Assembly (NCBI RefSeq): GCF_001692325.1
Contig: NZ_LXKN01000012.1
Location: 1-64,000 of the forward strand
Length of the DNA: 64,000 nt
DNA from: Rhizobium sp. AC27/96
GTDB taxonomy: Bacteria; Pseudomonadota; Alphaproteobacteria; Rhizobiales; Rhizobiaceae
Direction of reading: 5' to 3'
Shown: positions 15,076 through 24,679 of the stretch, one piece after another
How the letters are laid out: the number at the start of each line of letters is the position of its first letter
How positions within the stretch are numbered: the stretch's first letter is position 1
Made by a program: the position numbers and the translations under genes
Notes under the pieces: generated by a model
Told to the model about the DNA's origin: nothing
Database searches by the model: none
The model's input: the letters and a program-made list of their open reading frames with translations, nothing else

Positions 15076-16554
15076 ATGAGCGCTGAAAGCCAATTGAAGA
15101 CCAAAGAGGCCGAGTTTGCGCCGGCAGAGGATCTTCTGACGCAAATCGTTTCCGCCACCCGGCAAACCGAACCGGATCGCGCACAGGATCTGTTGAGGAC
15201 GCTGACGGACCAGGCTCTGAAGGGCACCGTCACCTACGACCGCAACCTGACGGTAACCCTCAACAACGCCATAGCCGAGCTCGATCGGAAGATTTCCCGG
15301 CAGCTCGCGGCGATCATGCAGTCGCCGGAATTTGCCAAGCTGGAAGGCAGCTGGCGTGGATTGAACTATCTGGTCAAGAACAGCGAGACCAGCGTCAATC
15401 TGAAGATCCGCGTCCTGAACGCATCCAAGCGCGATGTCTCGAAGGATCTGGCAAAGGCCGTGGAATTCGATCAGTCGCGGCTCTTCAAGTCGATCTACGA
15501 AGATGAATTCGGTACACCGGGTGGCGAGCCCATGGGCGCGCTGATCGGCGACTACGAATTCGACAACTCTTTCGACGACGTGCAGACCTTGCAGGCCATC
15601 TCGTCGATCGCGGCAGCCGCCTTCGCCCCCTTCATTTCAGCCGCAAGCCCCCGCATGTTCGGCTTCGACGATTATCGTGAGCTTGCCCGTCCGCGCGATC
15701 TCGAAAAGATCTTCGAGACGGTGGAATACGCCAAGTGGCGCAGCCTGCGCGATAGCGAAGATTCGCGTTTCGTCACGCTTGCGCTTCCCCGCGTTCTCGC
15801 CCGCATGCCCTACGGCCCGAAGACCAATCCGATCGATGACTTCGGCTTCGACGAGACCGAACATTCCAAGACCGGAGAACTCGAGCACAATTCCTACTGC
15901 TGGATGAACGCATCCTACGTCATGGGAACCCGGTTGACCGACGCATTCGCCCAGAGCGGCTGGTGCACCGCGATCCGTGGCGCCGAAAATGGCGGCAAGG
16001 TCGAAAATCTGCCGATGCACATCTTTTCGAGCGATGATGGCGACCTGGATCTCAAGTGCCCGACCGAAGTCGGCATTACCGACCGCCGCGACGCCGAACT
16101 CGGCAAGCTCGGCTTCCTGCCGCTCTGCCACTACAAGAACACCGACTATGCCGTGTTCTTCGGCGCCCAGACCACGCATAAGCCGAAGCTCTACGACAAG
16201 CCGGAGGCGACAGCCAACGCCGCTGTCTCCGCTCGCCTGCCTTACATGATGGCGACGTCGCGCTTTGCCCACTATCTCAAGGTGATGGGCCGCGACAAGA
16301 TCGGCTCCTTCATGGAAGCCGAGGACTGCGAAAACTGGCTCAATCGCTGGATTTCGAACTATGTCAACGCCAATGACGACGCAGGCGAGGAATCGCGCGC
16401 CAAATATCCGTTGCGCGACGCCAAGGTGACGGTCCAGGAGGTTCCCGGCAAGCCCGGCTCCTACAATGCCGTCGCCTGGATGCGACCTTGGCTCCAGATG
16501 GAAGAGTTGACCACTTCGCTGCGAATGGTCGCCCGCATTCCGAGCAAGAACTAA
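15076..16554 (+). CDS. tssC: TssC (ImpC/VipB), T6SS sheath large subunit
   Basis: A 492-residue large sheath subunit. Landmarks are [14 protein letters not shown] near residue 95, [22 protein letters not shown] (with similar words in the paralogue next door), and the C-terminal sequence [13 protein letters not shown] with [19 protein letters not shown]. It forms the sheath with TssB and is a substrate of ClpV through TssB/TssC disassembly. AAGGA precedes the ATG. It is followed by a hairpin and then a second tssC-like gene. Confidence 0.97.
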   Translation: MSAESQLKTKEAEFAPAEDLLTQIVSATRQTEPDRAQDLLRTLTDQALKGTVTYDRNLTVTLNNAIAELDRKISRQLAAIMQSPEFAKLEGSWRGLNYLVKNSETSVNLKIRVLNASKRDVSKDLAKAVEFDQSRLFKSIYEDEFGTPGGEPMGALIGDYEFDNSFDDVQTLQAISSIAAAAFAPFISAASPRMFGFDDYRELARPRDLEKIFETVEYAKWRSLRDSEDSRFVTLALPRVLARMPYGPKTNPIDDFGFDETEHSKTGELEHNSYCWMNASYVMGTRLTDAFAQSGWCTAIRGAENGGKVENLPMHIFSSDDGDLDLKCPTEVGITDRRDAELGKLGFLPLCHYKNTDYAVFFGAQTTHKPKLYDKPEATANAAVSARLPYMMATSRFAHYLKVMGRDKIGSFMEAEDCENWLNRWISNYVNANDDAGEESRAKYPLRDAKVTVQEVPGKPGSYNAVAWMRPWLQMEELTTSLRMVARIPSKN

Positions 16555-16562
16555 GGGGAGAC

Positions 16563-16590
16563 CGCGCGGCGGCTACCAGCCGTCCGCGCG
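16563..16590 (+). terminator. GC-rich hairpin between tssC and the second tssC-like gene
   Basis: CGCGCGG plus GGCT (from 16563) pairs with AGCC plus CCGCGCG (to 16590) around a 3-base loop, with a small internal mismatch. It begins 9 bases after the tssC stop and ends 15 bases before the next start. There is no T-run. It could lower expression of the downstream genes relative to the abundant sheath proteins. Confidence 0.4.
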
Positions 16591-16605
16591 CCTTCAGTCA
16601 GCCAC

Positions 16606-18009
16606 ATGATCGCGACGACGATGGAATCGAGAGCCGCCTGGCCCCGTCAGGTGCATCGCGTGATCGCTATGATCGACGATGCCCTGAACCGGCAGGTCAA
16701 TGCCATCCTGCATCACCCCGAATTCCAGGCGATGGAAGCGCGGTGGCGCGGGCTCGACATGCTCGTACATCAAACTGGGCAGTCGGAAGAGGTCAAGATC
16801 AAGCTGTTGAGCGTCAGCTGGGCGCAGCTGTCGCGGCATCTTGAACGCACCACCGATTTCGATCAGAGCCATCTTTTCGAGCTGATCTACAGCCGCGAAT
16901 TCGGCATGCCCGGCGGCGAGCCTTTCGGTCTTTTGGTCGGTGACTACGAGCTCTCGCCCCAGGATCCGAATGGCGGCGACACGATCGGTGCGCTGACCCA
17001 AATCGGCATGGCCGCAGCGGCCGCCTTCTGCCCTTTCATCGCTGCCGCGTCACCGCAGGCGATCGGCCTCAACGACTTCAACGAATTGAACCGCGTCCAG
17101 GACTTTTCCTGGCTTGCCTATGATCCGACGCGCATTCGCTGGAACGGACTTCGCGCGCGTGAAGACTCGCGTTTTCTGGGGCTGGTCGCCCCTCGTGTCC
17201 TCATGCGCTCGCCCTATGAGGCATTTTCACGCGATCGCTACGATCAGTTTCCGTTCCGCGAAAACATAGCTGCCGATGGCGGCAGTCTGTTATGGGGCAA
17301 CGGCGCCTTCGCCTTTGCGATGATCGTCATCCGCAACTTCGTCGAATCCGGATGGTTTGCAGATATTCGAGGCGTTACCCAGGATGCAGTCGACGGTGGC
17401 CTGCTGAGTGCGCAGGAACTGGCGCCATATGACCTTGGAACGGAAAGCCATGGTCTTTCGGAACAGGCGCCGGTCGAAATACGCCTGACCAATACGCAAG
17501 AGCAGCAACTCTGCGAACTCGGGCTCGTGCCGGTCGCAACCACCTACCTCTCCTCCTCGGTAATCTTCAATTCCAATCAGTCACTACACGCGCCGCCGCA
17601 TTATTCGAGCGAGCAGGCGCGGCAGAACGCCCGCATCGCCGCCATGCTGCAATATGTGCTCTGCGCTTCCCGGTTCTCGCACTACCTCAAGGTCATCATG
17701 CGCGATGAGATCGGCCGGCTTGCCGATACCGCCTCGATCGAACGCAAGCTCAATGACTGGCTGTCCAGCTATACGCTCGGCAACGACGATGCCGACGTGC
17801 CGTTGCGCGTGCGGTTCCCATTGCGTTCAGCCGGCATCACCGTCGATGAAATTCCCGGCAAGCCCGGCATGTTTGCCTGCACCGTGCGGCTACAGCCGCA
17901 TTTCCAGCTCGACGATGTATCCACCAGTTTTCATCTCGTCGCGGAGACAGCGAATTCGACAGTTGCGCTCTCCCGTCCCGCAAACGTGCCGCAAAGGATG
18001 TCTGCATGA
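16606..18009 (+). CDS. Second TssC-like sheath protein (ImpD type)
   Basis: A 467-residue paralogue of TssC, sharing MEARWRGLDMLV, FDQSHLFELIYSREFGMPGGEP and the C-terminal motifs LNDWLSSYTLGNDDAD and EIPGKPGMFACTVRLQPHFQ. Rhizobiaceae T6SS loci (impC/impD, called TssC41/TssC40 in Agrobacterium) have this tandem pair, while there is only one tssB. The N-terminus is shorter than in TssC by about 30 residues. The ATG at 16606 is the first in frame; no strong ribosome site is seen. The tga stop overlaps the next gene's ATG. Confidence 0.93.
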   Translation: MIATTMESRAAWPRQVHRVIAMIDDALNRQVNAILHHPEFQAMEARWRGLDMLVHQTGQSEEVKIKLLSVSWAQLSRHLERTTDFDQSHLFELIYSREFGMPGGEPFGLLVGDYELSPQDPNGGDTIGALTQIGMAAAAAFCPFIAAASPQAIGLNDFNELNRVQDFSWLAYDPTRIRWNGLRAREDSRFLGLVAPRVLMRSPYEAFSRDRYDQFPFRENIAADGGSLLWGNGAFAFAMIVIRNFVESGWFADIRGVTQDAVDGGLLSAQELAPYDLGTESHGLSEQAPVEIRLTNTQEQQLCELGLVPVATTYLSSSVIFNSNQSLHAPPHYSSEQARQNARIAAMLQYVLCASRFSHYLKVIMRDEIGRLADTASIERKLNDWLSSYTLGNDDADVPLRVRFPLRSAGITVDEIPGKPGMFACTVRLQPHFQLDDVSTSFHLVAETANSTVALSRPANVPQRMSA

Positions 18010-18833
18010 CCCTCTCCGCCAAGATCGCCGAAGCACTAAGTGAAAACGCCCTCGATGAGGCGATCGAGCTGGCGAAGGCACACGTGAAGACGGCGCCCAG
18101 CGACAAGGACGCCAGGTACCTTTTCATCGACCTGCTGATCCTTTCCGGCGACTATGCGCGCGCTGATGCCCAATGCAATCTCGCTGCCACCTTCGCGCCG
18201 GAAGATACGATGGGCTTTGCGCTGTTGCGCAATCAACTGCGGGCGATGGCAGCCCGATCGGCATGGTTCGATACCGCGGCGGCGCCGGACTTTCCAAACG
18301 GCCCGACTGCGCTTGACCAAGCTGCATTGAAAGTCGCAGTCGCGCATCGCGATGGCTCGAAGGATGCTGCCGCTGAGCTTCAATCCCTGGAAGAGATCCG
18401 GGGTGAACGGCCGATGAGCTGGAACGGCCGGCCGGTTTCCGATTTTCGCGATCTTGACGACCGCATCCCCCATGCGCTTGAAGTGATCATGACCGGCGGG
18501 GCTTATCTCTGGATCGACTTTTCCCGGCTCGCCGCCCTTCGCGTCGAGCCGATCTCGCGGCCCCGTGACCTTGCTTTCCGCTCGGCAGAACTGGAACTTG
18601 TCGACGGCGCCGTTGCTACGGTTCTCCTGCCGGCAATCTATCACGGAACGACGGGCGCCAGGCTGCTGCTGGGCCGCGAAACCGAATGGATCGACGAGCC
18701 GACCGGTATTACGACCGGACGCGGCCAGAAATGTTTCCTGGCGGGGGACGACGTCATCTCCTTCCACGAACTGGAGACGCTGGAAGCCGTGTCGCTTGAT
18801 GCCGACCAGACAAGGCGCGCCGCCCATGGCTGA
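18006..18833 (+). CDS. tagJ: ImpE/TagJ family T6SS accessory protein
   Basis: A 275-residue ImpE-family protein. The N-terminal part is a short TPR-like helical repeat (LSENALDEAIELAKAHVK, then ARYLFIDLLILSGDYARADAQ), and the C-terminal part contains RPVSDFRDLDDRIPHALEV and LLPAIYHGTTGA typical of the family. TagJ proteins bind the sheath subunit TssB and may assist ClpV-dependent recycling. It overlaps the preceding gene by 4 bases and tssE by 8, so translation is coupled. Confidence 0.92.
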   Translation: MTLSAKIAEALSENALDEAIELAKAHVKTAPSDKDARYLFIDLLILSGDYARADAQCNLAATFAPEDTMGFALLRNQLRAMAARSAWFDTAAAPDFPNGPTALDQAALKVAVAHRDGSKDAAAELQSLEEIRGERPMSWNGRPVSDFRDLDDRIPHALEVIMTGGAYLWIDFSRLAALRVEPISRPRDLAFRSAELELVDGAVATVLLPAIYHGTTGARLLLGRETEWIDEPTGITTGRGQKCFLAGDDVISFHELETLEAVSLDADQTRRAAHG

Positions 18834-19335
18834 TCCGCTCGAACGCTACCGACCCCGGGAACGGATCGTCGCCAGATCGATCATCGATCGGCTGATCGAC
18901 GAAAACCCGGATCGATTGCAGGACCCGCCACTGACATCGGCCGAACAGCTGCGTGAGTTGCGCGAATGCATTCGCCGCGACTTGGAAGCGCTGCTCAATA
19001 CGCGCCGCCGGCCGACCGCTCCGCCATCGATCCATGAGGAACTCGGCGATGCCCTGGTTTCGTTCGGCGTCGATGGCATGGTGTCGGCGAACCTCGTCAC
19101 CGACGAGGCCAAAACCCGCCTCGCCAGACTGATCGAGCGGCGGATCGCGCTTTTCGAGACACGTCTTTCGGACGTGCGCGTCAGCATCCTGAAAAGCCGC
19201 GGCAATGGCGAACGCGCCTTGCGCATGCGTATCCAGGCGACGTTTCGCGTGCACGAGGGCATGCCGCCGATCAGCTTTGAATCGACGATTGATCCATCGA
19301 CCCAGCGCTTTCTGGTGGAGGCCGGCAATGGCTGA
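18826..19335 (+). CDS. tssE: TssE, gp25-like T6SS baseplate protein
   Basis: A 169-residue protein of the GPW/gp25 family. It has SIIDRLIDENPDRL near residue 20, the RECIRRDLEALLNTRR core that nucleates sheath assembly, and an IRRYEPRL-like region here reading LIERRIALFETRLSDVRVSI. The ATG at 18826 overlaps the tagJ end by 8 bases; the long upstream open frame has no family similarity. Part of the TssEFGK wedge. Confidence 0.95.
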   Translation: MADPLERYRPRERIVARSIIDRLIDENPDRLQDPPLTSAEQLRELRECIRRDLEALLNTRRRPTAPPSIHEELGDALVSFGVDGMVSANLVTDEAKTRLARLIERRIALFETRLSDVRVSILKSRGNGERALRMRIQATFRVHEGMPPISFESTIDPSTQRFLVEAGNG

Positions 19336-21109
19336 CGGTTTCCTGCAGCGATACAATGACGAACTCGCTGCCATCCGTCGCCGCGCGGCGCGTTTCGCCG
19401 ATGCTTTCCCGAAAATCGCCGGCCGGCTACGCGTGACCGGCGAGGTGGCCGACGATCCCCATGTCGAGCGGTTGATCCAGAGCTTTGCCTATTCGGCCGC
19501 CCGTGTACGCCAGAAACTCGACGACGAGTTCCCGGAACTGACGGACGGCCTGCTCGAAACCCTCTACCCGCATTATCTGGCGCCGCTGCCCTCGATGAGC
19601 ATCGTGCGCTTGGCGCCGAGCAACACGCTCGCCTCAGTGCAGACGGTTCCCCGCCACACAGAGATCTTCGCCGAGCCGATCGGCGGCGAGAGCTGCCGTT
19701 TTCGCACTACGCAGGATACGGATGTTGCGCCGATTGAAATCGTCTCGGCTTCGTTGACGGGTCATCCGATCAGCGCGCCACCCTCACCGCATGCAGGGGC
19801 GGCCGGTTGCCTGCGTCTTTCGATCCGCCCGCGCGACACGAACAAGTCCATCAGTGAAATCGGCCTTGATCGGCTCAGACTGCATATTGCCTCCTCCTGG
19901 CAGCAGGCGGTGGCCATCCACGAGTTGCTCGCCAACCATACGCTCGGCATCGCGCTTGCCCGACATGCCGATGATCGTGCTCCCGTGATGCTGCCGGCGA
20001 AAGCGCTTCGGCCGAGAGGCTTCGACCCGGATGAAGCCATACTGCCTTACCCGACATCGAGCTTCGCCGGCTATCGATTGCTCACGGAATTCTTCGCTCT
20101 GCCGCAGAAATTCCTCTTCATCGACATTACCGGGCTGAAGGCCTGGGACGGCGAGACGCTGGAGATCTTCATCTATCTCGACGAAACCAGCATAAAGCTG
20201 GAGCGGACGCTTTCGGCCCGCGATTTCGTGCTCAATGCGACGCCGGTGGTCAATATCTTCCGCCAGACCTGCGAACCCCTGGCCCTTAACGGCACGCGCA
20301 CGGAATATCGCGTGCTGCCGGACGCCAGACGGCAAAAGACGCGTGAGATCTACACGATTGAAAACGTGCTCGTCTCAGGGCGCACCGGCGAGGAGGAGCA
20401 GTGCCAGCCCTTCTTCGGCCGCAGCCTGAAAGGCGGAGCCTCGTCGCTATTCTGGCAATGTGCGCGGCGCTTCGACGCCGATGACGGCACCTCGGACATG
20501 GAAATCGCCTTTGTCGATCGCGCAAGGCGGCCGGCCGGGTCCATTGACAAGATCGCCAGCATCGATGCGCTCTGCCTCAATCGTGAGCTTCCCGAACAGC
20601 TGCCGTTCGGCGGCGGCCACCCCTATCTGCAGCTTGCCTCCGGCAGCGAAGCGGTTGGCACTGTCGAAGCGCTGATGGCCCCTACCCCCTCGGTACGGAT
20701 GAGCGAACAACAGGGACGCAACTGGCGGCTCATGTCGCATCTGCAGCTCAACCATCTCTCGATTTTCGACAATGATGGTGCAGCGCTGAAGGACATCCTG
20801 GCTCTTTACGCCTTCCGCGACAGCCGCGAGACACGGCAACTTGCCGACGCATTGGTGCGGATCGAGGCGAAGAGCTCGATGGCCCGCCTCGGCAGCGGCG
20901 GCATGGTCCCCGGCACCGATATCCGGCTGGAATTCGACCCCTCGGCAATTGACAGGCCCTCGGCCTATCTCTTCGGCAGTGTTCTCGACCGTTTTTTCGG
21001 GCTTTACACCTCGATCAACAGTTTCACCCGTCTCTCCATTTCGATGAAGGGACAATCCAAGCCGATCGCCGTTTGGCCGGCGCGCGCCGCCGAACGGCCG
21101 CTGCTTTGA
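19328..21109 (+). CDS. tssF: TssF (ImpG), T6SS baseplate wedge protein
   Basis: A 593-residue baseplate protein. The N-terminus FLQRYNDELAAIRRRAARFADAFPKIAGRL and the nearby HVERLIQSFAY and DDEFPELTDGLLETLYPHYL are diagnostic. The C-terminus ends with LFGSVLDRFFGLYTSINSF and a TssF-type tail. The ATG at 19328 overlaps the tssE stop by 8 bases. It forms wedges with TssG, TssE and TssK. Confidence 0.96.
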   Translation: MADGFLQRYNDELAAIRRRAARFADAFPKIAGRLRVTGEVADDPHVERLIQSFAYSAARVRQKLDDEFPELTDGLLETLYPHYLAPLPSMSIVRLAPSNTLASVQTVPRHTEIFAEPIGGESCRFRTTQDTDVAPIEIVSASLTGHPISAPPSPHAGAAGCLRLSIRPRDTNKSISEIGLDRLRLHIASSWQQAVAIHELLANHTLGIALARHADDRAPVMLPAKALRPRGFDPDEAILPYPTSSFAGYRLLTEFFALPQKFLFIDITGLKAWDGETLEIFIYLDETSIKLERTLSARDFVLNATPVVNIFRQTCEPLALNGTRTEYRVLPDARRQKTREIYTIENVLVSGRTGEEEQCQPFFGRSLKGGASSLFWQCARRFDADDGTSDMEIAFVDRARRPAGSIDKIASIDALCLNRELPEQLPFGGGHPYLQLASGSEAVGTVEALMAPTPSVRMSEQQGRNWRLMSHLQLNHLSIFDNDGAALKDILALYAFRDSRETRQLADALVRIEAKSSMARLGSGGMVPGTDIRLEFDPSAIDRPSAYLFGSVLDRFFGLYTSINSFTRLSISMKGQSKPIAVWPARAAERPLL

Positions 21110-21130
21110 TGAAAGGACGATCTTAGGACG

Positions 21131-22156
21131 ATGGATCAGATGCGGCCGAGTGACAGTGAAATGCTTGCATCGCTGCTCGAACGCGACCCCGGTCGCTTCG
21201 AGCCGACGACGGCATTCCGCGTGGCTCAGGAATCGGCCGGAGATCATCTCTCGGTTTCGTCGCCGGTCGGCGTCTCGCCGACGCCGCTCGCCGTCAACGA
21301 CTTCAGCCGCAAAGGCAAAGGCGCATCGCTGCGTGCCAGCATGGCCGGATTGCTCGGCCCGCTCGGCGCGATGCCGCCGAGCTACAACGAGCTCGTCATG
21401 CGCGAAGAGCGCAACCGTGCCCACGGGCTTGCGAGCTTCTTCGATATCTTCACCGCCCGCCTCACCGAACTTTTCGTCGATGCGAGCGAGAAATATCGCC
21501 TCGCCCGCAGACTGCGATGGAACCCGGGCAGAAGCGGCAACACCTTCATATCAACGCTTTTCGCCCTCTCAGGCTTCGGCACTGCACGGCTGAAGGAGCG
21601 AGTTCGACCCGACGATGAGCTCATCCTCAGATTTTCCGGCTTCTTTGCGGCTCGCACCCGCAATGCGGTCAATCTGCAGGCCATGCTGCGCGAATTCAGC
21701 GGACTACCCGTGGCGATAGAATTGTTCAAGGGCCGTTGGCTTTCCATCCCCGTCGATGAACGCAGCCGCATGGGCCAGCCGCAAGGAGTGCAGCTCGGCG
21801 TAAATGCTACAGCGGGAACGGCAATCCATGATTTCGGCGGCAGTTTCCGCGTGGTGCTTGGACCGGTCGATTACGAAGACTATCGAGCGCTCTCACCCGG
21901 CGGCAGCAATATCGACGCGCTTTTCGCGCTGACGCGTCTCTTTGTCGGCCCGACGCTCGATTTCGATATTCAGGTCGTGCTGAAGAAGGAGCATATCCCC
22001 TTCTGCAAGCTGGGCGAGGATGGTGATCCGCCGAGGCTCGGTTGGAACAGCTGGGCGCGCGTCGCCGCAGCCGAAAGCGACAGCGGCGATGCGATCATCG
22101 CCGAACCACGCTCCGCTCGCGGGCTGTCACACGCAGGAGGCGCCCATGCGGCTTGA
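21131..22156 (+). CDS. tssG: TssG (ImpH), T6SS baseplate wedge protein
   Basis: A 341-residue protein that binds two TssF copies in the wedge. Landmarks are FEPTTAFRVAQESAG (residues 21-35), LLGPLGAMPPSYNELVMRE, ASFFDIFTARLTELF and the late LGPVDYEDYRALSPGG. It starts 21 bases after tssF; its end overlaps the tagH start by 11 bases. Confidence 0.95.
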   Translation: MDQMRPSDSEMLASLLERDPGRFEPTTAFRVAQESAGDHLSVSSPVGVSPTPLAVNDFSRKGKGASLRASMAGLLGPLGAMPPSYNELVMREERNRAHGLASFFDIFTARLTELFVDASEKYRLARRLRWNPGRSGNTFISTLFALSGFGTARLKERVRPDDELILRFSGFFAARTRNAVNLQAMLREFSGLPVAIELFKGRWLSIPVDERSRMGQPQGVQLGVNATAGTAIHDFGGSFRVVLGPVDYEDYRALSPGGSNIDALFALTRLFVGPTLDFDIQVVLKKEHIPFCKLGEDGDPPRLGWNSWARVAAAESDSGDAIIAEPRSARGLSHAGGAHAA

Positions 22157-23342
22157 GCTGCGTCAGATCGCCGGCGACGGCGGCAGCAAGGGATGGTTCT
22201 TCGAACGCGGCAAGCGCACGCTCGGCCGCTCGCCCGATTGCGACTGGCAGGTCGAAGACCCAGGCCGCCTGGTGTCGAAGATTCACTGCGTGATAGAGCG
22301 CGACCGCGCCGGCTTTCTGCTGCGCGATCAAAGTGCCAACGGCACTCGGGTCGATAGCGTCATGATCATGGAAGGTGAGACTGCGAGACTTGCAAACAAG
22401 TCGAAGATCGCATTCGGCGAAATATCCTTCCATGTCGCCATCAGCGGCGAGGCCGATCGCGATATAGAGGATCCGGCCGCCGACCTGCACCTCAGCGACG
22501 AAACGATGACCATCTCCTCGATCCTCGCTGATGTCGCGCCCGGCGGCGGCACGGCAAATGGCATACTCGGCCATCGCGGCGGAGAAGACTGGATCGCGGC
22601 TATTCCGCAATCGACGCGAAAGGACAAGCAGTCGAGCCGCAATATCGATGTCGGCTGGAACGGTCCGCCTGATATCGATGGTATCAAGCCGGTACTCCCT
22701 GACGACTGGAACGCGGATTTCGGCCTCGGCAGCCAATTGGAGCATGGTGCTGCGACACACGTCTCCGTGGCCGTTGCACGCAGCGCAGCCGGTCGCGATG
22801 CCCCGGATGCGACGAAGGCAATTATTCCCGCAAACGACATCAAAGCGGCAGAAGACACAGGTTTCGACCAGCGAGATGAAACCCTGTTGCTGTCCGACGA
22901 CCCGCTCCAGCAGTTTGAAGTCCTTGTCGACATGCTAGAGCAGACCCTCACCGATGAAGCGGCGCTCCTTGGCATCGAAGATGACCATGTTCATTCGTCT
23001 GCATCGCTCTTCAGCCGGGAGCGAGCCGAGCAACTCACGGATCGGCTGCGAACACTCATCGCCAGGCAATCCGCCCTGAATGCCGGCCTTGAAAATCTCC
23101 TTGGCGAAGCCAGTCGTCTATTCGAGCCCCGCATGATCGAGGCGCAGGTCGATGCCGGCTCCCGCAAGGGGATTTGGCGCGGTGGCCGCGACTATTGGAA
23201 GGCCTATCAGACCCGGTTCGAACGAGATGGCAAGCGCATTTCCGTCCGCGATCTGCTGACGGAAGCCGGACGCGCCCCGGCGGATCGTCAGGGTGAGCAG
23301 GACATCAGCACCATTGCAGAGAGGACGGGCAACACCCGATGA
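22146..23342 (+). CDS. tagH: TagH (ImpI/Fha), FHA-domain T6SS regulator
   Basis: A 398-residue cytoplasmic protein. Residues 1-100 are a forkhead-associated domain that binds phosphothreonine: RTLGRSPDCDW, LVSKIHCVIERD and SANGTRVD contain the expected Arg, Ser, His and Asn residues. The central part (about 110-270) is low-complexity and acidic; the C-terminal 120 residues form a predicted helical FHA-associated domain. In Agrobacterium the equivalent protein reads PpkA-dependent phosphorylation of TssL. It starts within the tssG end and overlaps tssK by 4 bases. Confidence 0.93.
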   Translation: MRLELRQIAGDGGSKGWFFERGKRTLGRSPDCDWQVEDPGRLVSKIHCVIERDRAGFLLRDQSANGTRVDSVMIMEGETARLANKSKIAFGEISFHVAISGEADRDIEDPAADLHLSDETMTISSILADVAPGGGTANGILGHRGGEDWIAAIPQSTRKDKQSSRNIDVGWNGPPDIDGIKPVLPDDWNADFGLGSQLEHGAATHVSVAVARSAAGRDAPDATKAIIPANDIKAAEDTGFDQRDETLLLSDDPLQQFEVLVDMLEQTLTDEAALLGIEDDHVHSSASLFSRERAEQLTDRLRTLIARQSALNAGLENLLGEASRLFEPRMIEAQVDAGSRKGIWRGGRDYWKAYQTRFERDGKRISVRDLLTEAGRAPADRQGEQDISTIAERTGNTR

Positions 23343-24679
23343 AGAACGAGAATCGAGTGGCATGGAGCGAGGGCATGTTCCTTCGCGTACAGCACTTCCA
23401 GCAAGCCGACCGCTGGACGGAGCGGCTTGTGCGGACGACCGCGCGCGGATTGGCGCCCTATCCCTGGGGCATCGCTGAAATCGGCATCGACCGCAGCGCG
23501 CTCGCCATCGGCCAATTCGCGCTGTCGAACCTGCGTGGCATCCTGCCCGACGGCACGCCGTTCGAAGCGCCCATCGACGCGGACCTGCCACCACCGCTCG
23601 ATCTGGACGACAGCACCAAGAATGCCATCGTCTATCTCGCACTGCCGGCGCGTCAGCCCGGCAAGGCGGATGTCGCCCACAATGGCAGCGCCATGCGCAA
23701 CAGCGTTCGCATCACCGCCTCCCAATATGAGGCGCCGGATTCCAATATAGAAACCGACTTCATGGCACCCATCGATGTCGGTCGCCTGAGCCTGCGCTAC
23801 CTGAAAACCGGCGACGAGCTCGCCGGCTACGAGTTGATTGGCCTTGCCCGCATCATCGAGGTGCGTTCGGACAGAGCAGTCATTCTGGATCCTGACTATA
23901 TTGCGCCCTGCCTCAACTGCGCCGCCGAAGCGCGGCTGAACGAGCTGGTTACCGAACTGCTCGGCATCGTGCGGCATCGCGCCGAGGCGATTGCCGAACG
24001 CATCGGAGATCCCACTGTGCGTGGCACCGCGGAAGTGGGCGACTACTTTCTTCTACACATCCTCAATCGCGCCGATCCGATGCTGCGCCACATTGCGGCC
24101 AATGCAGCGAGGATGCATCCGATGGCCTTCTATGAGCAATGTATCGAGCTTGCCGGAGAGCTTGCGACCTTTACCACCGACAGCAAGCGGGCGAGCGACT
24201 TCCCGCCCTATCGTCACGACGATCTGAAGGCGACGTTTGCAGCTGTCTTCAACGATTTGCGCGCCTCCCTTTCCGCAGTGTTGGAGCAGGCCGCGGTTTC
24301 CATCGAGCTTATCGAGCGGCGTCACGACGTCCGCGTCGGTACCATCAACGATCGTTCGCTGCTCAAGGATGCCGGCTTCGTTCTTGCCGTGCGCGCCGAG
24401 ATGTCGGCCGAGGACGTCAGGCGCAAGTTGCCGTCGCAGATCAAGGTCGGCCCTGTCGAGCGGATCGCCGAACTCGTCAACGTGGCGCTGCCCGGTATTC
24501 CGGTCCGTCCGCTACCGGTCTTGCCGCGGCAGCTGCCCTATCGATCCGGAACGATCTATTTCGAACTCGATACGAAGAATCCGCTTTGGAAACAGCTTGA
24601 TACCTCCGGCGCGATCGCCCTGCATCTTGCCGGCGACTTCCCTGGCCTGGAGATGGAACTGTGGGCTCTCAGAGAATGA
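23339..24679 (+). CDS. tssK: TssK (ImpJ), T6SS baseplate-to-membrane adaptor
   Basis: A 446-residue trimeric protein that links baseplate wedges to the membrane complex. The N-terminus VAWSEGMFLRVQHFQQADRW and LARIIEVRSDR are typical, as is the C-terminal YFELDTKNPLWKQLDTSGAIALHL. It overlaps tagH by 4 bases and tssL by 4 bases (ATGA), showing translational coupling across the regulator, adaptor and membrane genes. Confidence 0.96.
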   Translation: MKNENRVAWSEGMFLRVQHFQQADRWTERLVRTTARGLAPYPWGIAEIGIDRSALAIGQFALSNLRGILPDGTPFEAPIDADLPPPLDLDDSTKNAIVYLALPARQPGKADVAHNGSAMRNSVRITASQYEAPDSNIETDFMAPIDVGRLSLRYLKTGDELAGYELIGLARIIEVRSDRAVILDPDYIAPCLNCAAEARLNELVTELLGIVRHRAEAIAERIGDPTVRGTAEVGDYFLLHILNRADPMLRHIAANAARMHPMAFYEQCIELAGELATFTTDSKRASDFPPYRHDDLKATFAAVFNDLRASLSAVLEQAAVSIELIERRHDVRVGTINDRSLLKDAGFVLAVRAEMSAEDVRRKLPSQIKVGPVERIAELVNVALPGIPVRPLPVLPRQLPYRSGTIYFELDTKNPLWKQLDTSGAIALHLAGDFPGLEMELWALRE

